Shown here in pieces: positions 1-5,401 of a stretch of DNA of 5,401 nucleotides. The position numbers were made by a program, and so were the translations under genes. Each line of letters opens with the position of its first letter. Position 1 is the stretch's first letter. This stretch comes from an uncultured Fidelibacterota bacterium (lineage in GTDB: Bacteria > Fidelibacterota > Fidelibacteria > Fidelibacterales > Fidelibacteraceae). The notes under the pieces are model-generated. The model made no database searches. It was given only the letters and a program-made list of their open reading frames with translations, and was not told the DNA's origin. The stretch spans positions 1 through 5,401 of the forward strand of contig CALMFL010000223.1 of the NCBI GenBank assembly GCA_937862595.1, given 5' to 3'.

Positions 1-692
1 CCGATCATCTCGCCTGGGCGGGTATCCTGGGGGAATGGTTCAACCGTGTCATATTCCGGAATTTCAGCTGCGTCTTCGTGCCGGATGCCGCCGGAACCCC
101 GAACCTGTCCGGCGACCTTTCGCATAAGGGGCGCATCGCGGAACATCCCAAAGTACGTTATATCGGATGCCTGTCAAGCATCGTTCCCGCTGCGGAACCG
201 CCGGCCGAAGATATCGACATGCTGATCAGCATATCGGGACCCGAACCCCAGCGCACCCGTTTCCAGGAAAAGGTGATGGAACAGCTGGACAATATCCCGG
301 GGAAGGGCATCGTTGCCCTCGGCCTGCCGGGTTCGGAAAAGAACATCGTCAGGCAGACGGAACGCGTCACCGTCTATTCGCACCTGAACCGCCGGGAGAT
401 GAGCTCTGTCATGCAGCGTGCAAAACATATCGTCTGCCGATCGGGGTATTCGACCGTCATGGAATTGCTGGCGCTCGGCAAGGCGGCTTTTTTCGTCCCG
501 ACGCCCGGACAGACCGAACAGGAGTACCTGGCGGCATATTATCAGAAAGAGGGACTGTTCAATTACTGCGGGCAGGAAGCGCTGGATCTGAAACGGGTCC
601 CCCTGCTGACCTCTGCTCCGGCGGAAAAACTTAACATCCCCGTGAACGATCTGGACACGATCATAAAATTATTGGATTCATTATGCACCTGA
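1..692 (+). CDS. MurG-like (GT28-type) glycosyltransferase, C-terminal part
   Basis: This is an open frame entering from the left edge (first full codon at 3) with 229 codons visible; the start codon and most of the N-terminal acceptor domain lie outside. The visible part begins DHLAWAGILGEW, continues with VFVPD (about residues 24-28), then has the beta-strand/loop LISISGPEP (about 74-82), where a GT-B C-terminal nucleotide-sugar domain starts. The segment CRSGYSTVMELLALGK (about 145-160), followed by FFVPTPGQTEQ, matches the donor-sugar-binding region of the GT28 C-terminal domain, as in the MurG pattern RxGxxTxxElxxxGkPxxxVP. By family, such enzymes transfer a sugar from a nucleotide donor to a lipid-linked or lipid acceptor at the cytoplasmic face of the inner membrane. 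It is probably not MurG itself: the MurG GGSxGA motif is replaced by SGPEP. Its end overlaps the next gene by 10 bp. The fold is fairly secure; substrate and product are unknown. An internal GTG at 78 is not the start, since homologous-looking sequence precedes it. Confidence 0.85.
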   Translation, partial: DHLAWAGILGEWFNRVIFRNFSCVFVPDAAGTPNLSGDLSHKGRIAEHPKVRYIGCLSSIVPAAEPPAEDIDMLISISGPEPQRTRFQEKVMEQLDNIPGKGIVALGLPGSEKNIVRQTERVTVYSHLNRREMSSVMQRAKHIVCRSGYSTVMELLALGKAAFFVPTPGQTEQEYLAAYYQKEGLFNYCGQEALDLKRVPLLTSAPAEKLNIPVNDLDTIIKLLDSLCT

Positions 693-1852
693 CCGTCTAC
701 ATTATCACCGCGATCGCCTATGCCCTGGCGGGTTGTTACGTCCTGTATATCCTCTTTTTCTTTTTCGGTTTCCGCCGCCTGAAACGGCAGGTCCTGAAAG
801 AAGACAGGGAGATGCCCCCGCTGACCGTGATCGTGTGCGCGAAGGACGAGGAAGCCCATATCGAAACGTGCATCCGGTCCATACTGGCCCAGAACTACCC
901 GAAAGACAAGTTCGGTATCATTGCGGTGAACGACCGCTCCGGGGACAGGACCGGGAGCATCCTGGATGCGCTTTCACACGAGAACGAACAGTTACGCGTG
1001 CTCCACTTAAGCGATTGCCCGGCCGGCGTATCGCCGAAAAAGAACGCCATTGCGAAGGCGATCGCACTCAGCGGGACGGAATTTATCGTTGCGTCCGATG
1101 CGGACGCGCAGCATGATCCCGACTGGCTGCGCAGCTACGGATCCCTGTGCAGCGACAAGCTGGGCGCCGCGACCGGCATGTGCCTGTTTAAAAAAGACAC
1201 CTATGCAAGCCCCTGGGAAGAGACCTGGCAATCCATGCAGACACTGCTGAACCTTTCCTACAGCATGGTGATCTCCGGTGCCATGGCAAACGGTTTTGCC
1301 ATTACCGCCTACGGTTCGAACATGATGTACCGCAAACAGCTTTTTACCGAAGGCTCGGCAATGAAAGATCACATCGTAAGCGGGGACGATTCCTTTATCG
1401 TTTTTGAAGCGCATCGACGGAAATACGATGTCGTATTCAATGCGCATCCCGCCTCGGTCGTCCGCAACGTCCCGGAAGACAGCATCCGCGGCGTGATCAA
1501 CCAGCAGATCCGCTGGGCCTCCCACGTGACGAAAATGACGGTTCCGGTAGTGCTCCTCGGTTTGACCGTGTTCTTTTTCTACCTGTCGCTGATCCTGATG
1601 CCCCTGCTTGCTTTCGCGGACATATCGGTTCTCGCATACTGGGGCGGCCTGGTCCTGATCAAGGCGGTCTGCGATCTTCTTTACATGAGCTATACGCTGA
1701 AAAAATTCAACATATCCTACCGCTTCCGGCATTTGCTTCTCATGGAGATCTTCCAGGCGCCCTTCATCGTCTGCATTGGTCTTTACGGGACCTTCGGCAA
1801 ATTCACCTGGAAAGGGTCAACCTATAAAAAAACCCTGCCGAAGGCCAAATGA
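683..1852 (+). CDS. Membrane-anchored family 2 glycosyltransferase
   Basis: A 389-residue processive-type GT2 enzyme. It has an N-terminal membrane helix (about 3-30), then the GT-A domain: TVIVCAKDEEAHIETCIRSI (48-67), the VNDRSGDRT nucleotide-binding loop with D84, and the metal-binding DxD as SDADA (138-142). SGDDS (233-237) sits where the catalytic acid is usually found, and QQIRW (274-278) is the QxxRW motif. At least two or three hydrophobic helices follow (about 286-311, 315-336 and 350-370), with a basic C-terminus containing FTWKGSTYKK. By family, it builds or extends a glycan or glycolipid from a nucleotide sugar at the cytoplasmic membrane. All motifs look intact. The ATG lies inside the end of the upstream glycosyltransferase gene (10-bp overlap) with no clear Shine-Dalgarno, so translation is probably coupled. 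The 3' end overlaps the next gene by ATGA. The SGDD variant is, from memory, common in Bacteroidota-type GT2 enzymes. Acceptor and linkage cannot be read from sequence. Confidence 0.92.
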   Translation: MHLTVYIITAIAYALAGCYVLYILFFFFGFRRLKRQVLKEDREMPPLTVIVCAKDEEAHIETCIRSILAQNYPKDKFGIIAVNDRSGDRTGSILDALSHENEQLRVLHLSDCPAGVSPKKNAIAKAIALSGTEFIVASDADAQHDPDWLRSYGSLCSDKLGAATGMCLFKKDTYASPWEETWQSMQTLLNLSYSMVISGAMANGFAITAYGSNMMYRKQLFTEGSAMKDHIVSGDDSFIVFEAHRRKYDVVFNAHPASVVRNVPEDSIRGVINQQIRWASHVTKMTVPVVLLGLTVFFFYLSLILMPLLAFADISVLAYWGGLVLIKAVCDLLYMSYTLKKFNISYRFRHLLLMEIFQAPFIVCIGLYGTFGKFTWKGSTYKKTLPKAK

Positions 1853-2772
1853 AAAAATTTCTGTCCGTTCTATTGAAGATCACGATAAGCGCCCTCTTGT
1901 TCTGGTGGCTTTCCCGCAACGTGAACGGGAGGGAACTCCTGAAATTCTTCCGGTCCATCCCCCCGGGCGTGATCCTGGCGGTGCTGGGACTTGGTTTCCT
2001 GAACGTCGCCGGTCAGGGCATCCGGTATTTTTACAGCGTCCGGCAGCTGATGCCGCCCTTTACCTTCAAGCAGGCGCTGATCTCTCACTATGCGGGTTTC
2101 ATGTTCCGTCTGATGCTCCCGGGGAGCATCGGCGAAGTGGGGAAGGCCTTTCTGCTTCCCGGAACCACGAAACAGCGCATCTACACTTTTATGCTCGACA
2201 GCTTTTTTGCCACGGGCACTCTCTTTTTCTTCTTCGGGATCAGCACCTGGCTGCTCTATCCGCGCATGTGGTACATGCTGGGTTTCTGCGTGATCTTCGT
2301 CGTCCTGTTCTGGGTCTACCGCCTGCTGAAAAAGAATACGGACTTTAAAAATTACGTGCCCGAACACGTTCCCTATCTGAAGATCCTCGTTTTCAATATG
2401 GGGGTCACCATGCTGACCTATGTCGCCTTCATTTCGCAGTACTGGCTGATGCTGAAGCCTTACGGCATCGCCTGGCTCGATCAGGCAAAGGCCTGCTTTT
2501 TCATCCTTGGCGTGGCGTCCGTTCCGGTGTCCTTCGCCGGACTGGGTTTTCGCGAAAACGCCGCCCATATCGTGATGCAGCCTTTCGGCGTCCCTGCGGA
2601 GGTCGCGGTCGGTGCGGCTTTGTTCGCCTTCTGCGCGAATGTCATTCTTCCCGCCCTGGCCGGGGTGATCCTGCTGAATTTCTTCTCGGATATCAAATAT
2701 CACGATATCCGGAATTTCATCAAGCGGGGAGAAAAGAAGAAAACGGAAGACGCCGGGAAAAATGACAGGTAA
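1849..2772 (+). CDS. UPF0104 / lysylphosphatidylglycerol synthase TM-region family membrane protein
   Basis: A 307-residue polytopic inner-membrane protein. Hydrophobic segments lie at about 5-22, 40-60, 78-90, 112-135, 140-160, 178-200, 213-230 and 250-278, and a charged cytoplasmic-looking tail (RGEKKKTEDAGKNDR) ends it. Two family signatures are clear: RLMLPGSIGEVGKAFLLPG (about 87-105) and PVSFAGLGFRENAAH (226-240), followed by FGVPAEVAVGAALFAF. These match the UPF0104 (YbhN/AglD-like) family, which shares the flippase part of MprF. Only the membrane part is present: there is no C-terminal aminoacyl-transferase domain, so it is not a full lysyl-phosphatidylglycerol synthase. Members often sit beside glycosyltransferases and are thought to move or help process lipid-linked intermediates. 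That role here is inferred from the two upstream glycosyltransferases. The start ATG overlaps the preceding stop (ATGA), and GAAGG at 1840-1844 is a weak Shine-Dalgarno. It is the last gene of the + strand operon and is followed by a hairpin terminator. Confidence 0.9.
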   Translation: MKKFLSVLLKITISALLFWWLSRNVNGRELLKFFRSIPPGVILAVLGLGFLNVAGQGIRYFYSVRQLMPPFTFKQALISHYAGFMFRLMLPGSIGEVGKAFLLPGTTKQRIYTFMLDSFFATGTLFFFFGISTWLLYPRMWYMLGFCVIFVVLFWVYRLLKKNTDFKNYVPEHVPYLKILVFNMGVTMLTYVAFISQYWLMLKPYGIAWLDQAKACFFILGVASVPVSFAGLGFRENAAHIVMQPFGVPAEVAVGAALFAFCANVILPALAGVILLNFFSDIKYHDIRNFIKRGEKKKTEDAGKNDR

Positions 2773-2815
2773 AAAACCTTTACGCCACCCCGGAAACAAT
2801 TAAAATTCCCATGAT

Positions 2816-2843
2816 AAAAAAAGCCCGGATCTCCGGGCTTTTC
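2816..2843. terminator. Bidirectional Rho-independent terminator between convergent genes
   Basis: A perfect 8-bp inverted repeat, AAGCCCGG (2821-2828) and CCGGGCTT (2833-2840), has a 4-nt ATCT loop. A7 at 2816-2822 lies on the left and T4 at 2839-2842 on the right, so flanking A-T pairs can lengthen the stem. It lies 48 nt after the stop of the + strand glycan operon and 22 nt after the stop of the - strand barrel gene. The U7 tract makes it stronger for the - strand; for the + strand the T tract is short. Confidence 0.85.
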
Positions 2844-2862
2844 ATTTATGCGGGATCCCGAT

Positions 2863-4086
2863 CTAAAAGAAATACGACAGGGAAAGATTGCTTGTGACGG
2901 GCGTTTCCTCGACGCTGTTGTAAAAGGCATGCCAGGTCTCAAAGGAAGCGCTGACGCTGAAGCCTTGCTTGATGAACAGCGAGGCTCCCCAGCTGAAAGA
3001 CGAACGGAAGCGGTCCGACAACTCGTGCGGAATAAGGTTGGCCAGGCTGAAGCTGTTCAGCCCCTGATAGATGTCCGGAAGATACTGATATCCGAAGTAG
3101 AAATGAAGCGGGAGCAGCGGGACATGCAGGGCCATCCCGATATGATGGGACTGGGTAATGCTCAGGTTGTTCGTGATCTCGCGGTTCAGCTGATCGACGG
3201 CGCTTTGTTCAAGGTCCGAAGAGCGCACGATCATGTTCTGCCAGTTCGCGTAATCATAACTGTAGTACAGGTCGACGATCTTTAGGGTCAGGGCCAGTCC
3301 GGCGCGCAGAACGCCGGGCGCCTTGATGGAGAATTCGGAGGTGCTGCGTGAATTTGAATCATAGATCCGCAATGAATAATCCACGCCGATGAGGGTGGGA
3401 AGGTCCATCGAGACCCCGAGATTCAGGACCGGCAGAACGTGATAGGTCATCCCGAGCCGTGCGCTTGCGCCGAAATAGGCGTTTTCCTCGACATAGCCGT
3501 CCACCGAAGCCAGGGCATCTTTAAAATCGATGTCATTGTCCCGTTTTCCGCTGAGAAGCGAGACCTCTCCGCCAAGAAAGATATCTTTCTGGACTTCCGC
3601 GGCGCCGTTGAAATGCCAGTTGTACAGGCCGCCATGGCTCCGCTGAATGATGTCGGTGTCCTGATAATATAAATTATAGTCGCGTTCGCGGTTCACGCCC
3701 GCCCCGAAGGTCAGGCTGCCCCGGTACACCGGCACCGGCACGATGTACGAGATACCGCCCAGGCTGTTCCGGCTGACACCGTTATACTGGCTGAAGACCC
3801 CGTTCACCTGCACGCTGCTGTATTTTGTCATTGCCAGATTCGCCGGATTGACCCCGAATTCGGGGATCATCTGGCCGGAGGCGACGGTGGCGTTCCCGAT
3901 CGCGGCGCTCAGCGGGGAGGCGGTGTTCAGCGCGGAAACGCGCAGGGGGTAAGAATAGCCGTAGGTTCCGTTGAAATGGTCATCATCCATGTCAAAGGTG
4001 TAAAGAGGTCCGACCACATCCGTCAGTTCCTGCCCCCAGGCGAGAGCGGCGGTAACCGCAAGGATCACAAAAAGGATTTTTTTCAT
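2863..4086 (-). CDS. Outer-membrane beta-barrel protein, FadL/PorV-like
   Basis: A 407-residue exported protein. It has a classic signal peptide (MKKILFVILAVTAALAWG, cleavage probably before Q19) and then a moderately conserved N-terminal part with IGNATVASGQ (63-72) and NPANLA (80-85). These resemble the small-residue-rich stretch and NPAxLA motif near the start of OMPP1/FadL/TodX and PorV-type barrels. The remainder alternates polar and hydrophobic residues in short strands (for example GSLTFGAGVN, YFGASARLGMTYHV, PGVLRAGLALTL, HFYFGYQYL) and ends LSLSYFF, with the terminal Phe expected of BAM-inserted barrels. It is probably an outer-membrane channel or scaffold. Which ligand it carries, or whether it serves type IX secretion as PorV does, cannot be told from this sequence. 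The ATG at 4084-4086 lies 12 nt after the lipoprotein stop, and only a weak GGAT-type ribosome site precedes it, so coupling to the upstream gene is likely. Barrel call is firm; subfamily is tentative. Confidence 0.75.
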   Translation of the reverse strand: MKKILFVILAVTAALAWGQELTDVVGPLYTFDMDDDHFNGTYGYSYPLRVSALNTASPLSAAIGNATVASGQMIPEFGVNPANLAMTKYSSVQVNGVFSQYNGVSRNSLGGISYIVPVPVYRGSLTFGAGVNRERDYNLYYQDTDIIQRSHGGLYNWHFNGAAEVQKDIFLGGEVSLLSGKRDNDIDFKDALASVDGYVEENAYFGASARLGMTYHVLPVLNLGVSMDLPTLIGVDYSLRIYDSNSRSTSEFSIKAPGVLRAGLALTLKIVDLYYSYDYANWQNMIVRSSDLEQSAVDQLNREITNNLSITQSHHIGMALHVPLLPLHFYFGYQYLPDIYQGLNSFSLANLIPHELSDRFRSSFSWGASLFIKQGFSVSASFETWHAFYNSVEETPVTSNLSLSYFF

Positions 4087-4098
4087 GGCTGATATCCG

Positions 4099-4884
4099 TT
4101 ATTTGCTTTTTTTGCTTGTTTCAGAAGAAGATTCGTTATTCGTGTTCTTGCTTGACGTGCTTGAGGTCGAGGAGGGTTTCGACTTCGAGCCTGAGGAAGA
4201 ACCTGAAGAATTGTTATCGGATTGCGGCGAGGGTTTTTTAGAGATCGTCGTTGCGGGCGTTTTGGGACCGCTTTTCACCGTCGATGTCGAGGGCGCATAG
4301 GAAGGTCCGGGCTTCTTCCCGACGGATTCGATGTAGGGGGAACCGTTGTCCGAAGGCGAGCTTGAAAGACCCGTATTCACATCCACCCCGATCTTCTTTC
4401 CGGGTTTGTCGATCCGCGTATCGTTATTTTCCGATACGGAAATAAAGGGGGCGGCATCGGTGGGTGCGCTCATCAGGGTATTATAGCCGGGTTTCCGGAT
4501 GCGTTCCTGGTCCTGCGAACTTCCGCTTCCGCCGGACCAGCTTCCGCCGGACCAGGGATGATGATGATCGTAATAATACCAGTAGCGGTTGTAGGGATTA
4601 TAATAGTAATAGGTACCGTACCAGTAGTAGGGGACCCAGCGGTAGTAACTGTAGTCATAATAGAAAGGATCCCAGTAGTAGCTTCCCCAAAGCAGGCTGT
4701 AGCGCTGATAATGCGGGACCTGGTAATATTCGGTCGTTTCATAGTAATTGTTGATAATGATCTGCCGGGTCGAATCCGGGACCGCGTCCGAATTTTCCAT
4801 CATCTGTCCGGCAATGGGATAAAACGTGGTATAACAACCCGAAAAAAGCGCCAGGGTCAATAAAGGGATCAGTAATTTTTTCAT
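4099..4884 (-). CDS. Tyrosine/tryptophan-rich lipoprotein with serine-rich tail, function unknown
   Basis: A 261-residue protein of no recognised family. MKKLLIPLLTLALFSGC is a lipoprotein signal with the modified Cys at 17. The lipobox is slightly unusual, with Phe at -3; Tyr after Cys gives no inner-membrane retention signal, so outer-membrane placement is expected. The order of parts is: a short polar stretch; an extremely aromatic segment at 58-106 with 21 Tyr, 5 Trp and 1 Phe in 49 residues; HHH (107-109); a duplicated WSGGS (111-120); a linker region (about 122-220) rich in Pro, Asp and Lys with repeated KPG (131-133, 160-162, 191-193); and a Ser/Lys/Thr/Asn tail with 18 Ser between 226 and 260. 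The last two parts look disordered. It is the first gene of a - strand pair with the barrel protein, suggesting a shared envelope role. The frame is supported by the signal peptide, a good ribosome site (4889-4894) and an upstream promoter candidate. Tyr-rich lipoproteins are known in envelopes of several bacteria, but no function should be assigned. Confidence 0.85.
   Translation of the reverse strand: MKKLLIPLLTLALFSGCYTTFYPIAGQMMENSDAVPDSTRQIIINNYYETTEYYQVPHYQRYSLLWGSYYWDPFYYDYSYYRWVPYYWYGTYYYYNPYNRYWYYYDHHHPWSGGSWSGGSGSSQDQERIRKPGYNTLMSAPTDAAPFISVSENNDTRIDKPGKKIGVDVNTGLSSSPSDNGSPYIESVGKKPGPSYAPSTSTVKSGPKTPATTISKKPSPQSDNNSSGSSSGSKSKPSSTSSTSSKNTNNESSSETSKKSK
4526..4555 (-). repeat. Exact 15-bp tandem duplication inside the lipoprotein gene
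   Basis: Two perfect adjacent copies of a 15-bp unit (4526-4540 and 4541-4555, cttccgccggaccag on the + strand) encode WSGGS twice (residues 111-120). The identity is complete at the DNA level, including third codon positions, which suggests a recent duplication by slippage at the junction between the tyrosine-rich block and the linker. Confidence 0.9.
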
Positions 4885-4888
4885 CTTG

Positions 4889-4894
4889 CACCTC
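4889..4894 (-). promoter_or_regulatory. Ribosome binding site of the lipoprotein gene
   Basis: GAGGTG on the - strand lies 4 nt before the ATG at 4882-4884. It is the clearest Shine-Dalgarno match seen before any start in this window and supports this start codon, which also places the signal peptide at the N-terminus. Confidence 0.75.
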
Positions 4895-4914
4895 GAAAAT
4901 ATAGGGTTGATACG

Positions 4915-4943
4915 AACATAGCAAAAAATAGTTTCTAATACAA
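4915..4943 (-). promoter_or_regulatory. Candidate promoter for the lipoprotein-barrel operon
   Basis: On the - strand TTGTAT (4938-4943) is separated by exactly 17 nt from TATGTT (4915-4920). Each hexamer is an imperfect match to sigma-70 consensus (3/6 and 4/6). TATGTTCG also resembles the TAnnTTTG -7 element known in Bacteroidota. The region is AT-rich, and a T9 tract (4956-4964) lies upstream of the -35, where an UP element would sit. Transcription would start near 4908, giving a leader of about 24 nt. This is a prediction from pattern only. Confidence 0.4.
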
Positions 4944-4965
4944 TGACACATTAAGAAAAAAAAAG

Positions 4966-5014
4966 TTAACCGCGCTGACGCAGAGCGGAACGGAGCGGCA
5001 GGCTGCGGAACCGG
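4966..5014. repeat. GC-rich imperfect short-unit repeat in the intergenic region
   Basis: After the A9 tract, GTTAACCGC is followed by a run of degenerate purine-rich units: gcaga, gcgga, acgga, gcggc, gcgga and ccgga. It contains a small hairpin (CCGC 4970-4973 with GCGG 4985-4988, inner CTG/CAG, one mismatch). Composition differs sharply from the AT-rich promoter beside it. The pattern resembles the GTTAACCGC-plus-GCAGAG repeat type I recall from various environmental bacterial genomes, but the copy here is degenerate and the match is from memory. It could be a decayed intergenic repeat, or chance. Confidence 0.35.
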
Positions 5015-5064
5015 AAATGAACTCTCAGGCCCGGTTTTTCAGGGAATTGAACAAAGCAGGATAT

Positions 5065-5092
5065 AAAAAACCCCCGAAGGTTTTCGGGGGTT
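5065..5092 (-). terminator. Rho-independent terminator of the TPR gene
   Basis: A perfect 10-bp stem, AACCCCCGAA (5069-5078) with TTCGGGGGTT (5083-5092), closes a 4-nt loop. On the - strand it is followed by a run of U6 (A6 at 5065-5070 on the + strand). It begins 24 nt after the stop of the TPR gene and separates that gene from the lipoprotein promoter further along the same strand. Confidence 0.92.
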
Positions 5093-5116
5093 GGATCTTT
5101 GCGGGTGTGCCGGAAA

Positions 5117-5401
5117 CTAATTTCCTTCTTCGAGGGAGCGGCCGAGGTTATAAAGCTCCAGGCCTTCTTCGACACGTCCCTGCTGGGTCAGGGTGACGCC
5201 GAGACGCTTCAGGTAATCGGGATTTTCCGGTTCGATCTCCAGCAGCTGGCGGAAATAGAATTCGGCGGTGATGTAATCCTTGAGGTCGAAGTAAACCTGG
5301 CCGACCATCGCGATGGCCTGGGTGTCTTCGGGATCGAGCGCGACCACGGTCTCAAACTGATCTTTGGACCCTTCGGTATTGCCCAGGCGGAGCATGGTCA
5401 G
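5117..5401 (-). CDS. Tetratricopeptide repeat protein, C-terminal part
   Basis: The - strand frame runs off the right edge; 94 codons plus the stop are visible. The visible part starts with the second half of one TPR (LTMLRLGNTEGSKDQFETVVALDPED). Two full 34-residue units follow: TQAIAMVGQVYF to IEPEN, and PDYLKRLGVTLT to SLEEGN. Both have small or hydrophobic residues at the TPR consensus sites (for example G at 8, F or L in the helix B core). The protein stops exactly at the end of the last repeat. TPRs are protein-binding superhelices, so the partner and role cannot be told from this fragment. The Met at 5393-5395 is internal to a repeat and is not the likely start; the real start lies beyond the window. 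A strong terminator follows the gene. Confidence 0.85.
   Translation of the reverse strand: MTMLRLGNTEGSKDQFETVVALDPEDTQAIAMVGQVYFDLKDYITAEFYFRQLLEIEPENPDYLKRLGVTLTQQGRVEEGLELYNLGRSLEEGN

Noticed and set aside
1007..1732. A 241-codon open frame on the - strand opposite the GT2 gene
   Set aside because: The + strand GT2 has every expected motif, and the antisense product has none.
1870..2799. A 309-codon open frame on the - strand opposite the UPF0104 gene
   Set aside because: It is a shadow of the membrane protein: the product is rich in Asp, His, Gln, Glu and Arg with no recognisable motif, whereas the + strand frame carries clear family signatures and is coupled to its neighbour.
2848..3285. 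A 145-codon + strand open frame inside the barrel gene
   Set aside because: It is antisense to a convincing barrel with signal peptide and C-terminal Phe, and begins just after a terminator with no ribosome site.
4464..4863. Several long open frames on both strands across the tyrosine-rich coding region
   Set aside because: The low-complexity TAC/TAT-rich codons of the lipoprotein gene keep other frames free of stops. The alternative products are themselves low-complexity (Ile/Val or Arg/Ser-rich) and have no signal or domain, while the lipoprotein frame has a signal peptide and ribosome site.
4898..4903. TATATT on the - strand as an alternative -10 box for the lipoprotein gene
   Set aside because: Transcription from it would begin at or inside the ribosome binding site, leaving no usable leader.
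5009..5036. Inverted repeat AACCGG/CCGGTT followed by TTT on the + strand
   Set aside because: A 6-bp stem with a 16-nt loop and a short T run is too weak for a terminator, and no + strand gene lies upstream to need it.
4966..5175. A 69-codon - strand open frame spanning the end of the TPR gene and the intergenic region
   Set aside because: It crosses the strong terminator at 5065-5092, overlaps the TPR gene in another frame, and has no recognisable features.

Overview
The window looks like chromosomal DNA from a Gram-negative bacterium with an outer membrane. It holds a signal-peptide beta-barrel protein ending in Phe and a lipoprotein with a Cys lipobox. The protein style (FadL/PorV-like barrel, GT2 with an SGDD motif, many genes without strong Shine-Dalgarno sequences) fits the Bacteroidota/Fibrobacterota/Marinimicrobia (FCB) assemblage. 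This placement is inferred from protein style, and I cannot name a genus. Base composition is moderately GC-rich and looks even across the genes. I see no mobile elements, CRISPR arrays, tRNA or rRNA.

Left part (1-2772, + strand): three tightly coupled genes. They are the C-terminal part of a GT28/MurG-like glycosyltransferase, a membrane GT2 glycosyltransferase, and a UPF0104/lysylphosphatidylglycerol-synthase-type membrane protein. The first two overlap by 10 bp and the last two by 4 bp (ATGA), so they are very probably co-transcribed and translationally coupled. Together they suggest synthesis and membrane handling of a glycolipid or surface glycan; the product itself is not identifiable from sequence.

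Middle (2773-2862): a short convergent intergenic gap with one hairpin that can terminate transcription from both sides.

Right-centre (2863-4884, - strand): a two-gene unit with a 12-nt gap. The promoter-proximal gene encodes a small lipoprotein with a very Tyr/Trp-rich segment and a Ser-rich tail. The distal gene encodes an outer-membrane beta-barrel protein. A plausible promoter and a good ribosome binding site precede the lipoprotein.

Right end (4885-5401): a 232-bp intergenic region with the promoter, an A9 tract, a GC-rich imperfect repeat and a strong terminator. It is followed by the C-terminal part of a TPR protein on the - strand that runs off the window edge.

No defence, mobile or otherwise clearly new system is evident. 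The most unusual item is the tyrosine-rich lipoprotein and its pairing with the barrel protein.
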